Positions 38,700-52,715 of a DNA stretch of 64,000 bases are shown in pieces. Each line of letters begins with the position of its first letter. Within the stretch, counting starts at the first letter, position 1. The notes under the pieces are model-generated. The model was not told the DNA's origin. It did no database searches and was given only the letters and a program-made list of their open reading frames with translations. The position numbers and the translations under genes were made by a program. Source of the DNA: Trogon surrucura (lineage: Eukaryota > Chordata > Aves > Trogoniformes > Trogonidae); assembly GCA_020746105.1 (NCBI GenBank), contig CM036620.1:4269803-4333802 (forward strand), written 5' to 3'.

Positions 38700-40367
38700 G
38701 TAATATATGAATTTACAGACATTGGGTATATTTAGTTCTACTTTCACAGCAGAGAAAGGATCTCTATAAAATCATAGCATCAACAAGAATTTGTTAATGG
38801 ACTTACTATTAGAAATCCATAGTGAAGTGGTGCTCTTCATTTGCTTCTGTATGCTTTTAAAGATATGCCTTTTGTACTACTTACCCATAAACTGAAAACA
38901 AACACTAACATCAAGAAAGATTGCTCTTATTTTTACTGTTCTTATAAACACTGAGAATAGATCATCAGATATAAAACCAGATTACTATACTGATTTTTCT
39001 TAGCCAAACCTGTGTTTCCAATATACAAAGCACTGCTCAACGGTCTGGATGTTACCCATTGTAGTTCAATTACCCATAAATGTACATCTGAAGTTACTGT
39101 AAGTTTTGGTAGAAACCTTTACTGTGGCCTAACTTAAAAAGGAATTTGACTCTGGCTGCATAAACTGTTCTTTTCTAAGTTTTCAACTGTGAGGGTACCG
39201 TTGCCTTAATGTAAAGTAGTGAGCTACAAGAAGGGCTTATTTTGTATTCTTTAAAGACTAGAAAAGGCTAATTTGTTTTAATTAATTTATTCTGTGATAT
39301 AGCCCTCCTTCCTGTTTATGAATTTTCCATGAGCACACTGTGGTTTTTACAAATCCATTCTTTGTTCAGAATTACTCAATGCATGTTTTGTGCAGACCTT
39401 TTCTGGTCTATGTAAACTGGGTCAACCCTACCCTGGTAGCGACAGCTAAGATTCTCTGCATCCATTGGTCAAATACAATGCAAACAGAGGTAATTTCCAT
39501 TGCTAAGACATGATAGAAGCTTCAAGCCTTTCTTTAAGCAAAAAAAAAAAAGGTCTGGCATTAATTAAAAGAGCTAGATGTAGTGGAAGGGTAAAAAGGT
39601 AGAACAGATTTCCTTTGTTTTTCAAAGAAAAAGTATAACTCATATAATTGGATAAACTTTTGCTGGTTTTAATTCTTCAAGTTGTACATTAAGGTCTGGT
39701 GTGTGTCCTCTCCCTTATTTATTCCTGCCATATTGTGCTTATCTTTAGGAAAAAAAAAAATCATACTGAATAGGGAAAGTATTTATTTAGTAAAATTCTG
39801 GTCAGAGCCTGATCCTCAGATGATTATGCAGAGAAAACAACTGATTCTTCACTTTTTCAGATGATGAAAAGGACCGGAGAACCAAGTGGGTAGAACATTT
39901 TAAAGCATCTAAGGTAGAGGCAAAGTGAAAAACTCCACTACAACGGCTGTGATCCTAACTCGTTTTAATACTTTTGGGAAGTTTCACCCAAAGACTATAG
40001 AATTATCTTAGTCTAAACCAAAAAAGGTTGGGTTTTAAGTCTTTTTGTTAATTCAGCCCAAGGGCTGTGTAGCTATAGCCTGGTTCCAACCAGATGTTTA
40101 TAATGATAGAAACAAACGTATGTAAAACTGAAATAATCTGAGCCTCTAAACAGGATGGAATACTTTGGAGGAGTTATCTAAAAGGCTCCAAATTTCCCCT
40201 GCCAGCTTTCTGTTTCTGTGTTGCTTTGGGCAGGTGACTTGATCCAGTTGTTCGTTTTACACAACCGTGAAAAGATGATGCATTACTTCCTAGTTACACA
40301 GCACGGCGGTAAAGAAGCAGAAAACACAAAACATCATTGAAATGGTTTTGCTCTGATCACCTTGCAG
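38700..40367 (+). other. MYOZ2: MYOZ2 intron 4
   Basis: 1.7 kb, phase 1, GTAATA to CTTGCAG. Contains a 12-A tract at 39540-39551 followed by GGTC; otherwise no feature. Confidence 0.9.
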
Positions 40368-40551
40368 GATATTCTGGACCACTGAAAGAAATTCCTCCCG
40401 AAAAGTTCAACACTACTTCTGTACCAAAGTATTATCAGTCTCCCTGGATAGAAGCCATTAGGGATGATCCAGAGTTGCTGGAAGCTTTATATCCAAAACT
40501 TTTTAAACCTGAAGCAAAGCCAGAACTGCCTGACTACAGGAGCTTTAACAG
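40368..40551 (+). CDS. MYOZ2: Myozenin-2, exon 5 (residues 126-187)
   Basis: Two bases complete Gly126. The exon then encodes [40 protein letters not shown] and [20 protein letters not shown], and ends with the first two bases of Arg187 before GTATTT (phase 2). This block is part of the conserved C-terminal half that carries the alpha-actinin, filamin C and calcineurin binding regions of the family. Reading on past the donor would add about 25 unrelated residues; that is intron sequence. Confidence 0.97.
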
Positions 40552-43327
40552 GTATTTCTCAATGAACAATGAATTTTACAGTGCAGAGAAAAAATACTAT
40601 GAAATGAAATATATCCAGCAGTTGTAAAAAAACTAGAATCTGTGTTTGCAAGTATAAGCATTAACATGAATACACACTCAGATTGTAAGTGGCTAACGAG
40701 AGCATTAAGGAGGAAACTAGTCTCTCTCTAAAGTATGGACCCAAAATCAAACTGCAGAACCAGGAATGCAAGATAAATTGTTGAAAATATTTAAAGAAAG
40801 AAAGAATCAGAATCCAGTGTACTCAGGTAAACGGGAAGCGTGGGCTACAGAAACGCTTCAAATTCCTTTCAATATTTCTGTTGCTGACATCAGTAGGTAC
40901 GAGATCCTAAGATTTATCTGGGAAAGTCACAGTCAAAACTTTGTAAGCTGTATAATGCAAACTACTCTTTTTTTTTTTTTTTAAATACAACTCACATGGC
41001 TTGTTTTTTAGGCAATGACAGTACAGCAAACTTTATCCCTCACCAATCCCTCACTCCAAATAGTTAGCAGATTGCATATTTTATTACATCTAACATTTTT
41101 TATAACAAACTTTGGTAACAAATTGACAGACAAAACATTACAAGTGGACTTAACATTTGAAGTAGAATGGGATCTGAGAGTGAAGTTACTTGCACAGCAA
41201 CTAGTATAACACAGCATTTAGTAGAACTTCTAGATATATGGACAATATAGGGTTTTGAACTACTTTGAAAGTTTTAAAACACCTTCTCATCTACGTCTTT
41301 CACTTTGATTCACAGCACTCATGCTATGTTTATTTATTGAACTTAGAGACAATGTTTCTCTAAATAACTCCACCTCAGTTCCAAACAGCTGAGCCAAACC
41401 AAAACCCATTTCCAAAATGCCAGACAGTAATCAATCTATTGAAAAAGAAAATGGCTCATGGCAATAAAAACTTTGAGAAAAATACTGCAAACATTACTTG
41501 TGTTCCTGCTGTTGAGATGGGCCTCAACTATGAGTGCAAGGACTAAAATCTTACACAATTCAACATCAAAACTGGCAGTGCAGACAGTACACAAATTCTG
41601 ATTTCCTAACAGCAGTATACATCGCTATGTTAATAATTAAGTCTGTGTGTCACACTCCTCTCAGCAGACAAAAAAACAAATACAAGCCAAAGAGATGTGC
41701 CACAGCTGCTAACACTGGAACAGTAACCGCACAGTTTACTTACTATGGTTACTGTAACTGACAAAACAAACAAACCCTAAAAACCCCACACCAATGATAC
41801 GTATCCATAGAATAGAGCTCGAACCAGTTCTTCCTCTCACAAGAGAGTTTCTAAGTCCAGCATGTGAAAGATGGGATCAGACAGGGCACAGAGGCCACAT
41901 TAATAGGGTTATATGTCTTAAGATGCTATTCAATGGCTTCTCTGTGGACTTTTAGCTGCTTTGAGGTCCCACTTTGTTTTAGTTGTCCTCTTTACAACAC
42001 TGAACTGTTCACATTTCTTTCTATGGGGATTTCTGCTATGGAAGACATGGCAGAACTCTTTGCTCACCATAGTCTGAATTTCTTGAACATATTGGCACTC
42101 ATGCAAGGGAAAGGTCAGCATTCTCCCTTGTGACTGTCATAAACCCATAAAACCTGGCACATAAATCCAGATCCAGACTGTGAAACTGGTACAATTAAAA
42201 CACAAGGCATACAAATATAATTCACCACAACTATCACTCTCATGGGAACAAAAAAAATCACATCCAGAAGGAAACGAAAGGATGCCTGGGGGACCTAGAA
42301 AAGCTGTTACATACAGTACACTCAGATCTATATTTTCTAGCAAGAAGGAGTAGATCGGAAAGGAAATTGAGAGTTTGTGAAATTGAAATTCAAGATACTA
42401 GTCTCTTGGAGAGGATTTTACAGCCATTACTTAGGTGTCTACACTCCTAAAAATGTACAGGAGAGTGGGGTGTCTGATTAGGGGATTCAAAACAGGCAGC
42501 ACACTGCATGCCAAGCTAACCAACAGAAAACATTACAGAGAAGGCTAAATATGACTTAATTTTCTCTTTGCTAGGGCCATCAGCACCTAATCCTGTCTGC
42601 CTATCTTCAGGTCAGAGCTAGATTAAGTATAGCTAAAATAAAGGCAGATTTGAGCATTCGTGTGAGGAAAACATTAGGCATCTCACGAATTTAGCAGCCT
42701 ATGGGCTTTGCCTATAAAGTGAGATATCTCTGACTTCTGTGTCTAGATCCTGCTAGGTCATTCTGTGCATCTAGGTCACAGCATCCTTGAGTTCTTTAAT
42801 TGCAGTCTTGGAGAGAAAGCAAATGATAATGTATTAAACAATTAAAGCGTGACAAAATGACACCATTTTGTTATCAGCGAGGGTATCAGTCAAGGCCTTC
42901 TACCATGCTTCATCATTCAGTAAAGTACCATTAGGATTGTTCTGCAAAACACCAGTACAGTCAGCATTAGTCAGAAGGGGGTGTAGTTACCAGTAAGTGT
43001 GATGCACAGGGCTCCCAAAGGAAATGGGCCTGAGATTCTTCCCAGTTCATTCAGTGGCCTTTGTAAAAACAGCACTCAGACTTCAGAGGCCACATCAGGT
43101 TCCTTTCAGCTTTCCTTGTTACACAACTGTAAAAGCAGCACAAGTTGAGCAGCTAGGGATGCTTGATGCGTTGGACCAGCCACACAGCGTGGCTTCAAAG
43201 CATATTCAGCATTAAACAACATTCAGATTTTTATTTCACTGTCGGCAATGAAGAAGTGACTCTGGACCCTGTGGCAGTGCAATTTTTACAAAAGTAGCAG
43301 AACCAGAACTAAGGAATTCATGGAGGT

Positions 43328-43355
43328 ATTAGGCACAGGGAATTAGGCACAGGGA
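43328..43355. repeat. 14-bp perfect tandem duplication
   Basis: ATTAGGCACAGGGA occurs twice back to back with no mismatch, which suggests a recent slippage-type event. Confidence 0.9.
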
Positions 43356-44439
43356 TCTGGCAATGCTGGCAGGGCAATGAGGGAAGAAGCAGCAGCAGCA
43401 AATGTCAAGCCTGTTTGCCTTCTGCGGGAGGGCTTTCTGTGAGACAGCCCGTAATGGGTTAACAGCACACTGCAGTAGGCAGAGTGGGTTATCAGAGCAA
43501 GAGGGTTCTGAGGATCTCTGCTCAGACCATGCTGTCCTTCCTTTTCCTTGATGAAAAAGAATGTGCACTAGCAGAGGAATACTGCAGAACAGAGCCCTGC
43601 CACCTGATTTCTCTTGGAGCATAATTTATTAGGATGAAGAACTACTTGCTGCTGAAAATTTTTCTTGCCTCGTTAACGAGCGTGGAAGCACCTAGTAATC
43701 ATCTGTGGGAAAGACAGCATGAATCTACATTTGTTGAGGAGTTTGTAAGATTAGTTAAATTAGTACCTGTATTCCATCTGCTTTCTTGGAGTTGGATAAA
43801 ATGTCAAAGGTAGGATTATGAGTAACATACAAAGCACTACATCTTACTCACATATGACAAGCGAGTCTGACTTGTTCTGCCTCTCTTACCAGACAAATTC
43901 TTGCTCGGCTTTCTCAATTCCCAAAGACTACTGTCTCAAAAACACTGCAGGAATCCAGTCCATCTGGACTAGGCTCTGTTTTTACAGTTTAATACAGTCT
44001 GAACCCTATTGAGATCCAGAGCCTCAAAGGAATTTTGGGTGCTAACTTGAAGTGATGTGAGATTAGTGGAAGCTGGGTGCTTAGCCAGTTCCTTAGCACC
44101 TAAATACCTCTGTGAAACTGGCATTAGCTCTTGCACTAAGCTACCATGAAGCTGTAAGCATTTTGCAGGGTAAGGTTCTTTGCTCCTAGGTCTCCTTTTT
44201 TTCTTTTTTTTTTTTTTGCACAGAATTAGCAATAAGCAGAATGTTCCAAGAATGGGAGTCCCATTTTAAAACGTGAAACTCAACAGTTTTTGTAATTATG
44301 GTATTGAAGGTATTAATCCAATACAGTGAAAACATTGCTTCATATTTTCCCAAGATATCAGCTACAAATAGTCTCCTACATTGAAGAAGAAAGACTGCAG
44401 GAAGAAAAGAATAAGAAAGAAGCCCTGCTAAAACAACAG

Positions 44440-44449
44440 CTAAAAATAA
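44440..44449 (+). promoter_or_regulatory. MEF2 consensus site in MYOZ2 intron 5
   Basis: CTAAAAATAA fits YTAWWWWTAR exactly. A single 10-bp site in AT-rich DNA is weak evidence; the location inside a muscle gene makes it worth noting. Confidence 0.25.
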
Positions 44450-46907
44450 ATGTGGTCGTGCTCTTGTTAAATCATGCACCTACTTTTTAGGAATATGCAA
44501 AGTGAATATCAAACAATCTCTTACACTTCCTGGTGTCACTTCCTATGGCTCTGAACCAGCATTTCCGCCCTTATTATGAGGAATGACTACCGGAATTTTT
44601 TACGCATGACTTTCAGCCTTCTGTACAATGAATCAGACCTCAAGTGATACAGTTGATGTGTACACAACACAGGTCAGACAACACCATGTTGTCAAACAAG
44701 TTATTGCTCACAAAAATATACTGCTGCTGCATAGGAAAATTAACATCTATTAGCCAATTACTGTATTCTCCTTTATTTTGATCATCATGTGCTTCTGCCT
44801 AGCATGCAGGAATGCACAATTCTCTGAGGCCAGACTTGGTATAGCAATGACATGGCATTTTCTTTCCTCTCAAAATATATTTCAATTACCATAGAACGTC
44901 CCCCTGGTTCTGTTACCTACAGACACACGCTGTATTTAAAAGCCCAAAATAGTACAAAGAGGGAGTTTTACACTATAGAATTGTTTTGCATTTTATACTG
45001 CTATTATTGTTCTGTTCCTATTGAATTTCCCTTTAATTTACATATTGATGAAAATTAAATATTACAACGATGTGAGAATGTGTATCTTAATTAGAGCAGC
45101 AATTAAAACAATCTTTATTATCCTGTAAGATGTAGATCACTACATTCACTCTGTGCCAATTACCAAGCAATTATTTTTAATCAGTATCACATGGCATCCA
45201 ATTTGACACTGTGACCTAGAAGACAGTTTCACAAGAAAAGCTCGATACCACAGGCACTTTGTATAAAGATTTTCCTTTGACCTCAAGAGAGTTTAATGCC
45301 TGGACTGGCTGCTGCTGCAAAATCTTGTCTTAGAGCTTAATCCAAAGCAGCGCTCTTCTCTCAGTAAGTGTGCGTGTCCAGAACTTTCATGATTGTTTAT
45401 ATCTTGCAGGATTGACCCTTTGGGGCTCACATTATCTCCTTCAACAAATGCCACTTCTACTGAAATTCAGTGAATTATCCGTGTAATGACGCAGCAGTAG
45501 CATTTCTTTTAGGTCACTGATTCATTTTTCTGATTTTTTTTGTTTCTTTGTACTTAATTCTCCCTAAGTTTTATTTATAGTTATCTTGGTGAAAATCCTT
45601 CAAATGATCTCTTTTAGTTTCTGTTGGTCTTAATTTCTCTTGGCTTCTGTTATAATAATATCTGGAGCCACTGAAAATATATACAGCAGATCTGGTGTTT
45701 TGTATCAAACACAAAACTTGCTGAAATTCCATTTCAGCAAAAATATGTTTTCACATGCCACTATGTATTTAACTTTGCAAAAATCAGATGCTCGTGCGTA
45801 ATTAAAAATATGACACTCTTAAACGGCCAAAATATATCCCAGCAAATTATGCAGTTGGTCATAACGCAGAGTATATATAAGTCTGTTTCACATTTTCTTA
45901 TGCAAAGGAGTCAGGGGAAAAAGACAGAAAAACTCAGTGTAGGTTTTTTTCAGCCTAGAAACCTGTAAATATAGATGAATCATGGGAGGTATCTGGAGAT
46001 GAGTGTTACTTTAAAATATTTGCAAATGTATGCAACAGTCAGTTCTGCTCAGTATTTCTTATCTTGTAGTTTCTGAAGCTTATCGCCTGAGGAAACATTC
46101 ACATTTAAATAACATGACAAAATACTAGCCCAAGACCAGGGGCCAATTTCAGCCAGTGTTTCAAGGTTTAGTTAAATAAACATTTTCCTCAGAAACGAAG
46201 CTGGTGTAAGAAGTCCTCACCCATTCCCCTCCTTTCCAGAGCCTGTTGTCTTTGGCTGTGCCTTTCTGCTTCACTTTATGCTTTACCGCGTCCTCGCTTG
46301 TATTGCTACCATTGTTTGAGCGTAATGATATAAACCAGATTGCTGAAATAATTTGGATTTCAAAATGCTCTTTTGTTTTGAAGACTCTTTGTTTAACTCA
46401 GATCACTTAAGTCACCCAAGTTTATAGCACAACCCACACACATTCTAACTGGTACAATATGGTGCTGAATTACAGCATTGTGGGAGGAACAGGCAACCGG
46501 GGATAGGAAAAAATGGGGTGAGAATTTCGTAAACTAATTATCTGCTGGAGAGAATGTGCTGAACTACGTTTTCAGGCTTATCAACTTATCACTGACAACA
46601 TAAGTTTAGTAACTGTGACTCACCAATGACAAGGTTTTCTTGCAAAGATTTTTTTCCCCTTGGCTTTTCCATCCATTTATTTTTGAAGAAGGCTGAAGGC
46701 TTTATTTAAGGGGAAAAAAATCAGATCTGAAAGAGAATTTGCCAGAAAAACAATCAGAATACTTTTCCTAAAAACTCAAAAATGTAATCAAGAAATTGTA
46801 CCAAACCTGTATCATTAAAATAGCTTCTGCTCTTTTCAGCTCCTGGAAGGAAAAGAAAACAGCTATTTTTAAAACACATTTTACTTATATTTCTCTAATA
46901 TCTACAG

Positions 46908-47139
46908 AGTTGCCACTCCCTTTGGTGGTTTCGAGAGAGCATCAAAGCTGGTTAAATTCAAGGTACCAGATTATAATCTACTGATGCTAAACGATCCCAG
47001 ATTCATGATCCTTGCAAACCCTCTTGCTACCAGAAGATCGTTCAACAGGACTCCTAAAGGATGGACATCCGAGAATATTCCTGTAGTGTTCATACAGCCT
47101 CCGGATTCCAACACCGTTCCAGAAACAGAGGACCTGTGA
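46908..47139 (+). CDS. MYOZ2: Myozenin-2, exon 6 (residues 187-263, stop)
   Basis: One base completes Arg187. The exon then encodes [40 protein letters not shown] and [11 protein letters not shown], and ends ETEDL with TGA at 47137-47139. This is the conserved myozenin C-terminus with the second SFNR motif. The terminal ETEDL fits the PDZ class III ligand (human ESEDL, from memory). By my alignment the residue matching human Ile246, reported as I246M in cardiomyopathy, is Val here. Confidence 0.97.
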
Positions 47140-47316
47140 GAGAAGCTGCACTCCACATCGTACAAAACGCTCAAAGCTGCACGTCCATGTATTTTTTGGT
47201 CCAAATATTACGAAAGGCTACTGACAAAATTTTTCCTTGGCAGCTGGAATATAAGTAAAAATGTCTGATGCAGTGTGTCTTTTCTGGCACCCAGTTTCAT
47301 ATGTAGACATACTATA

Positions 47317-47322
47317 AATAAA
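47317..47322 (+). terminator. MYOZ2: MYOZ2 poly(A) signal
   Basis: AATAAA 178 bp after the stop codon, the first canonical signal downstream. Cleavage would fall near 47335-47345. It gives a short 3' UTR of about 200 nt, typical for this gene. Confidence 0.75.
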
Positions 47323-50300
47323 GCCATTTCACGAATGTGACTGCATTTTTCTATTTGCTTTTACATGTTTTTTATTTCTTTTACTTCCTAAAATCTTTGC
47401 TTGTCGTTTAACAACAGGTGTACTAAGGGGAAAAAAAAAAAGGCAACACTATTATCAAGCGATTTGATTTGAAAGGTATACTGATTATGGAAAAACAACC
47501 AAGCAATACCAGGACAGTACACTTGGTGCACTCCCAGTACTGCCCGCTCAAGCTAAGCTCTGACAAATCAACCATTACTTCCCAATCCTGCTTTCAGCCA
47601 AAGTTAAGAATTTGTCATTACTTAAGTGACGGCAAGGTTAGGCTGTTTTTTTCCTTTCTGACTTACTCAGCTTTAATTATGGACATCAATATCTATGTCA
47701 CCTGGATTTGTTACCAAAAAATGCAATGAATTTGGCAATGACAAAGTTTACACAGTGGTATGAAAAAGTACAGAGGTATTTCCTGGCTAAGTCTAGAATG
47801 TCTGTGTTAACCACAACTAAAAAACACACCGATGACTGGTTATGTCAAACACACCAGATGAGTATCACTGAGCTATGTTGCTACAAATGCTTTTGCTACT
47901 CAAAATAAATTTCATACCTATTTTCCCTTACAGCCATAGTCAGGACTCAAAAGCATGGGAGTTTTGTTGCTCTTGGTACACTTGCAAGCTCTTACATTTT
48001 AGAAAAATCCAAATATCAGACTCTTATTAAGCATCTGGAACTACACAGGGGGCAGGCAAAAATCAGTAGGAGGACGCTTGTTTTCAGGTTACAACTACAT
48101 TTTAGAAAGAGACAAGCATCTGCTTAATATTTGCTCATTTCTAAACGCTTTTGTGTTTGAGAAGTATCCAACAACTGCAGGCTGGATATTCTAACACACA
48201 ATGTAGTTTGTAAATATTTTGAAACAGGAAACCAAGCTCCAATCAATAGGCCACTCTCATTTCATATATCCTAGATGCTTCTCCAGGCCATTACAGTCTC
48301 TAAGCATGCATTCAGCATCAAAGAGGTTTCTGGGTATCTCAGATACTAATTTAAATCAGAATATTCATAAAATTCTGCAAGCTCTATGGTAACATGTTAA
48401 TCGAATTTTATCTCAAAATAAAACCCTCAGAAGATGATGATGGTAAGTAAATAAAGTTTTCCCACATTATTTTCCGTGTTAATAGTTTTGGTAGCAGTGA
48501 GCTGCAAAAGCATGTATTTCAGAAAGAGCCTCAACAACTGAAAAAAAAAAAGGTAGAATGAGATTTAAAAAATCTCAACAAAAAAATTGCCCATATTTTT
48601 TGTGGGTGAAAATTCTGTCTGTAAAAAATGGTTTCCATATTTCAAATCTGGTTTCAAGGCAAGCAGTTGGCAAAGGAATTACTGTCATCTGCTTTAATTT
48701 ACTTTGTCATGCAAACTGCACAAACAAATGTACAGGCCCTGAACAAATTTATAACAGTAAAAAAAAAGTCAGCCTCACCAAGTGAGAACACTTTAGCAGC
48801 AAGGTGTTAGTTTGGGGACATTAACTGTGCACATTCTACAACAGTTATATGGACAAAGACAAAAATACGAATTCTTCAAGACTAGAAATGCAAAGGCTAA
48901 AGAAAAAAACTATAGGGAGGAGCAATGCAAATAAGTGCTGGAGGAATTAGGGTTTGTGGGACCACCACAAGGCTACGTGAACAGAAATATGAGAAAACTG
49001 CTAGAGAGCATAGACACAATGAGGACGTGATGCATCATTTTTATTCTGTCATCTGTAAAAATAACGCCCACATGCAGAGCAGGCCACTTTGCTTCTTACA
49101 CAACACACAGAACCGTCTGTTTCCTATACACCTATGGATGCACTGGTGCAGAACGGGCTCAGGAGGCATAAGATGTTTGCCAAGTACTGAGCCTGCTATG
49201 CATGTGTTTAGTTGATGGTCCAAATAATAGCATTAGATGTGGCTGGAAATGAGCAATACTCCTTAGGGCCTCAAATTCTGTCAGAGAGTTCTGAAATAAG
49301 CTATGCTACAGCAAAACTGGTAGCTCTAATTCCACGCTCAGCTACAGTTACCAACTGCAGATGAAGACCAAGAATTCTGTGTCCTGCTTTCTACTACCAC
49401 AGAGCTACATATACACCAGCAAAGCTGAGGTGCCCAGATCGTGCTTTTTAAAACCTAGGCCAGCTGTCAGGGAAGATTGTGCAGCCATACTATTGCATCT
49501 GGGTGACTTTTGCCAAACTGCTTATTGGGAACAGGCCCTTGACCAAGCTAAACCCCTGAAACGTGCTCGGAAACTGTTTGGGAGAGCGTTAATTGGCAGA
49601 AGCTAGCACTGTGCAATGTGTTAAGTATTCAACAGCACAGAGGATCGAGTGCCCGTGTCCAGGAATGTTCCCTGGCTGCATCAGCCTAGATGTAGCCTTA
49701 TTGTGTAAGTCTCACTGCCAATAAACAAATCTCCCTCTGCCAAAAAAACAATTCCTTTGCCACAAAGGAAGACCTCTTGTTAAGTTTGGGAATTCAGAGA
49801 TTCTCCATTAACTCCAAGGGGTTTAGCACCTGTATTTTGTGAGACACTTACGTGGCACTTCAGGCATGCCATATAACTAGAGTAAAGACTAGTTTTGGGT
49901 AACTAATGATGAAAAACTTCAGAGATCAAGATTTGTATTAATTTTGGTAGACAGAGAGAGGGCTCTGAAGTGAGAGAATAAAGGTTTCTTTAGTTAGACG
50001 TCTACAAAGATCAACAAAAACATATTTTTAAATTGTCAGCAGTGCTTCTAAAAGCTTGTTTTAGCTGTAGGGAATACATCTGAAAGGATAGATTAAAGAG
50101 AAAAACACATAAGCAACAGCTTTACACACACATAAACAATCACAGGTATATAAATATTTCAGAAAATGTGCTTATAACCTCACATACACTTTATCACAAG
50201 ATAAATATTTGCTTCCAAAAGAGAAAGGGACTCAAGGGTATGCTGAAAAGGCAAGCATGTGGTGTAAGTATATATAGTTTAAAATATCTATAAGTCTTTG

Positions 50301-52260
50301 GCCCTGAAGTTGGGTTTCTTTGCCACATTTTTATTTACATTAAGGTACCTATGGCAGCAGTATAAAGGCAACTTAAGAATTCTCTTCAGTGTTTTCACTG
50401 AAAATGTGGTGAATTGAGGAACAGACTTGCTGTTCCCCAATTTATACAAAATACTCTGTGATTACAGCACATTGAAACCAAATGAGATGTACACTTCTGA
50501 ATAGCTCCATGAATCGAAGTTGTTTTTTTTCAAAATATATACCTGAAACCTCTTCTGAGGTTCAGGATAAATTGGTATCAGCAATAACAGTCATCAGGAG
50601 TTCATATTTGAACCCGACACAGTTTTGGCCTGAAATTATGCTTATTGGTGTCACTTATGACATTCCTATTTCACGTATTTTGGTCACACTCATAAAAATC
50701 GTATATTCACATTTCACTTTACTAAGTGAAATATGAATACCACTAAGCTAATAGGCCAGATTACCCTAATAGCTAAGCCCTTAGCTGGCAGCACTGAAAT
50801 AATTTCAGAACTGTTATATACAGTGGAAGATGTGAAATTTGTTCTTGACCCTAGCAGGCCATAGTCTCTCTGACACGGACGGTTTGCTTAGGTCTGGTAT
50901 AAGGTATGCTAGCATGAAGGCGGTAATAAAAACCCCACAAAGACTCTCTCCCAATTTCAACAAAAAACTGCAGCTGATTTGTTTCCTGGTTCTTCTGTAA
51001 CACACATTAGGTATCAGGACCAGGAAAAGAACAATTCATGACATTACATTATTACTGTCCAGAAACATTTGTTTATACCTAATCCTGTACTTTGGATGCT
51101 TTTTTTTTTTTTAATCTGCGTACTCCCTTCTTAGATATCTTAAATATGTCAGCATGTCTTGGCTGTTTCTCCTCTTACGTAATTCATACAACTGACAATT
51201 GTGGAAATAAATTACTATTCTATTGTCTCAAAGTATCACTGTGAATTTATTTATTTAAAATGCATTGTCTCTATCAGAAGCAGAAAAACACATTGGAGAC
51301 AGAATTCTGATTCCAGTGAAATCAAACAATGGTTTTGGCCCCGACCTCTTTTCAAACAGAATGTCATTCATGGCATTTATTGCAGCTCAAATGTGTATTT
51401 CTAATGAAAATTTATGCCACTACGCAAGCTACTATGCATTCAGGATCAGAATGAAAGTTTTGGATTATAGAGCTGGGCCTAACTATGTATGTAGTTTGTT
51501 TTGCATCGTACATACGATGAAGTGCAAACAACCTTATAATGCCTCTGAAATACTCTGGGAAAGTGCACGGAACTGGAGGGAAAAATGAGCACATATCTAC
51601 TCACATTTTAATTGTTTTCACAGCAGCTATGAACAACCTACACCCTGCCTCCATTCTTAGATGGTCTTACTAACCAGCACAAAATATTCTGGGAAATACC
51701 TAAGACAACAGAATAAAACACACTTTCTGAAATGCAGCAAGACTGTAGAGCATAAAATCTCATACATGTTAAATTAGGATTTCTCAGTACGGGGTCCATA
51801 AGTTATTAGCAGTCTAGACAGAAACACTAGAAGAACCCCACATAGGTGACCAGTCACGTAGTGCTGGCTCCTTCATTATTCCCAAAGGTTACCTACTGCT
51901 CAAAAAAAAATATAAAGTGCCCTAAATCATGTATAAATAATATGTTTGCCACAGAGCTGTTAGGTAATTGGATGTGAGAATAAAGATGATAAAAAAAATA
52001 CTCATAAAATGCAGTCAGCATACTGATACAGTTTAAGAAACAAAATCTGCACATAAAGTACTCTTACTAAAAGGAAATTAAAACACAACTGAAAGGGTAA
52101 AGTCCTTCAATGAAATAATACATTATTTGAAATAGCCTGCAGGCTAAGTGTTCAAAGTAAAAACTACTACAGAGCTCTAACCCTTCGCTCCACAAAACTT
52201 GGCATGGTTTACAAGCAGAATAGAGGAGACACAGAAAACAAGAAGACAAAGAAAACGTCT

Positions 52261-52715
52261 CTGCAAGGAAAGAGTAATTAGACTATCTAAACACAAATAA
52301 AGGAAGTTATGACAGAGCTCTCTATGAATGGTATGGAGAAGATGAAGAGGGAACAATAACACAGGAACAAACTGATTCTTAATAAATGATAAGGAACCAA
52401 CTTTAAAATGGACAGAATAAATACTTCTCCAAGAAATGCCTCGTTGTGGAACCTGGTGCTATAGGATTCTGTGGGTCAAAAACTATTAGTAACTTCAAAA
52501 TAGGATTAAACAAATTCATAGTGGTAACTTTGCCTATTATGGAAATGGCTACTGTGTGGTCTGAATCCGGGGCTTACTATTGGAAAACAGAAAGCTGTGT
52601 GAGAAAGATCACCCCAAATTTAGCCAATTTCTTTCTATAAATATCTTCCGCTGGTCACTGTCAAAGACTGATAAAAGAAGGATCTGGCAGTCCTATGACA
52701 TACTTTTGGCTGTTT
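52261..52715 (+). mobile_element. CR1/L3-type LINE, 3' fragment (+)
   Basis: The order of diagnostic blocks matches the CR1/L3 3' region as I know it: GACAGAG then ATGAATGGTATGGAGAAGAT, then TTGTGGAACCTGGTG, GGATTAAACAAATTCATAG, and near the end CTGGTCACTGTCAAAGACTG and ACATACTTTTGGCTG (family form: CTGGCCACTGTCAGAGAC...ATGGACCTTTGGTCTG). No intact reading frame remains. Divergence is high, so the insertion is old. Confidence 0.7.

Larger units (their letters stand above)
40552..46907 (+). other. MYOZ2: MYOZ2 intron 5
   Basis: 6.4 kb, phase 2, from GTATTT to a TCTACAG acceptor. Contains a T17 tract (about 40966-40982), a 14-bp tandem duplication (43328-43355), a long T-rich tract (about 44196-44218) and a perfect MEF2 consensus CTAAAAATAA (44440-44449). 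No further exon is recognised. Confidence 0.9.
29675..47340 (+). other. MYOZ2: MYOZ2 gene, complete (myozenin-2 / calsarcin-1)
   Basis: Five coding exons (30430-30505, 35354-35523, 38570-38699, 40368-40551, 46908-47139) with GT-AG borders join in phase to 263 residues; human MYOZ2 has 264. Intron phases are 1, 0, 1, 2. Myozenin-2 tethers calcineurin to alpha-actinin at the Z-disc and also binds filamin C and telethonin in heart and slow muscle. Recognisable parts: a basic N-terminal block ([18 protein letters not shown]), a Pro-rich middle ([14 protein letters not shown]-like), a conserved PEKFNTT...YYQSPW block, two SFNR motifs, and a C-terminal ETEDL fitting the class III PDZ ligand of myozenins and myotilin. 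No stop or frameshift is present. MYOZ1 and MYOZ3 differ in the middle region, and the neighbours also support MYOZ2. Confidence 0.96.

Noticed and set aside
40552-40627. Extension of the MYOZ2 exon 5 frame past its donor
   Set aside because: The extra 25 residues do not match the family, while the spliced exon 6 continues the protein exactly in phase.
51265-51588. 107-codon open frame on +
   Set aside because: No recognised motif, no paired splice signals I could support, and the intergenic context argues for chance.
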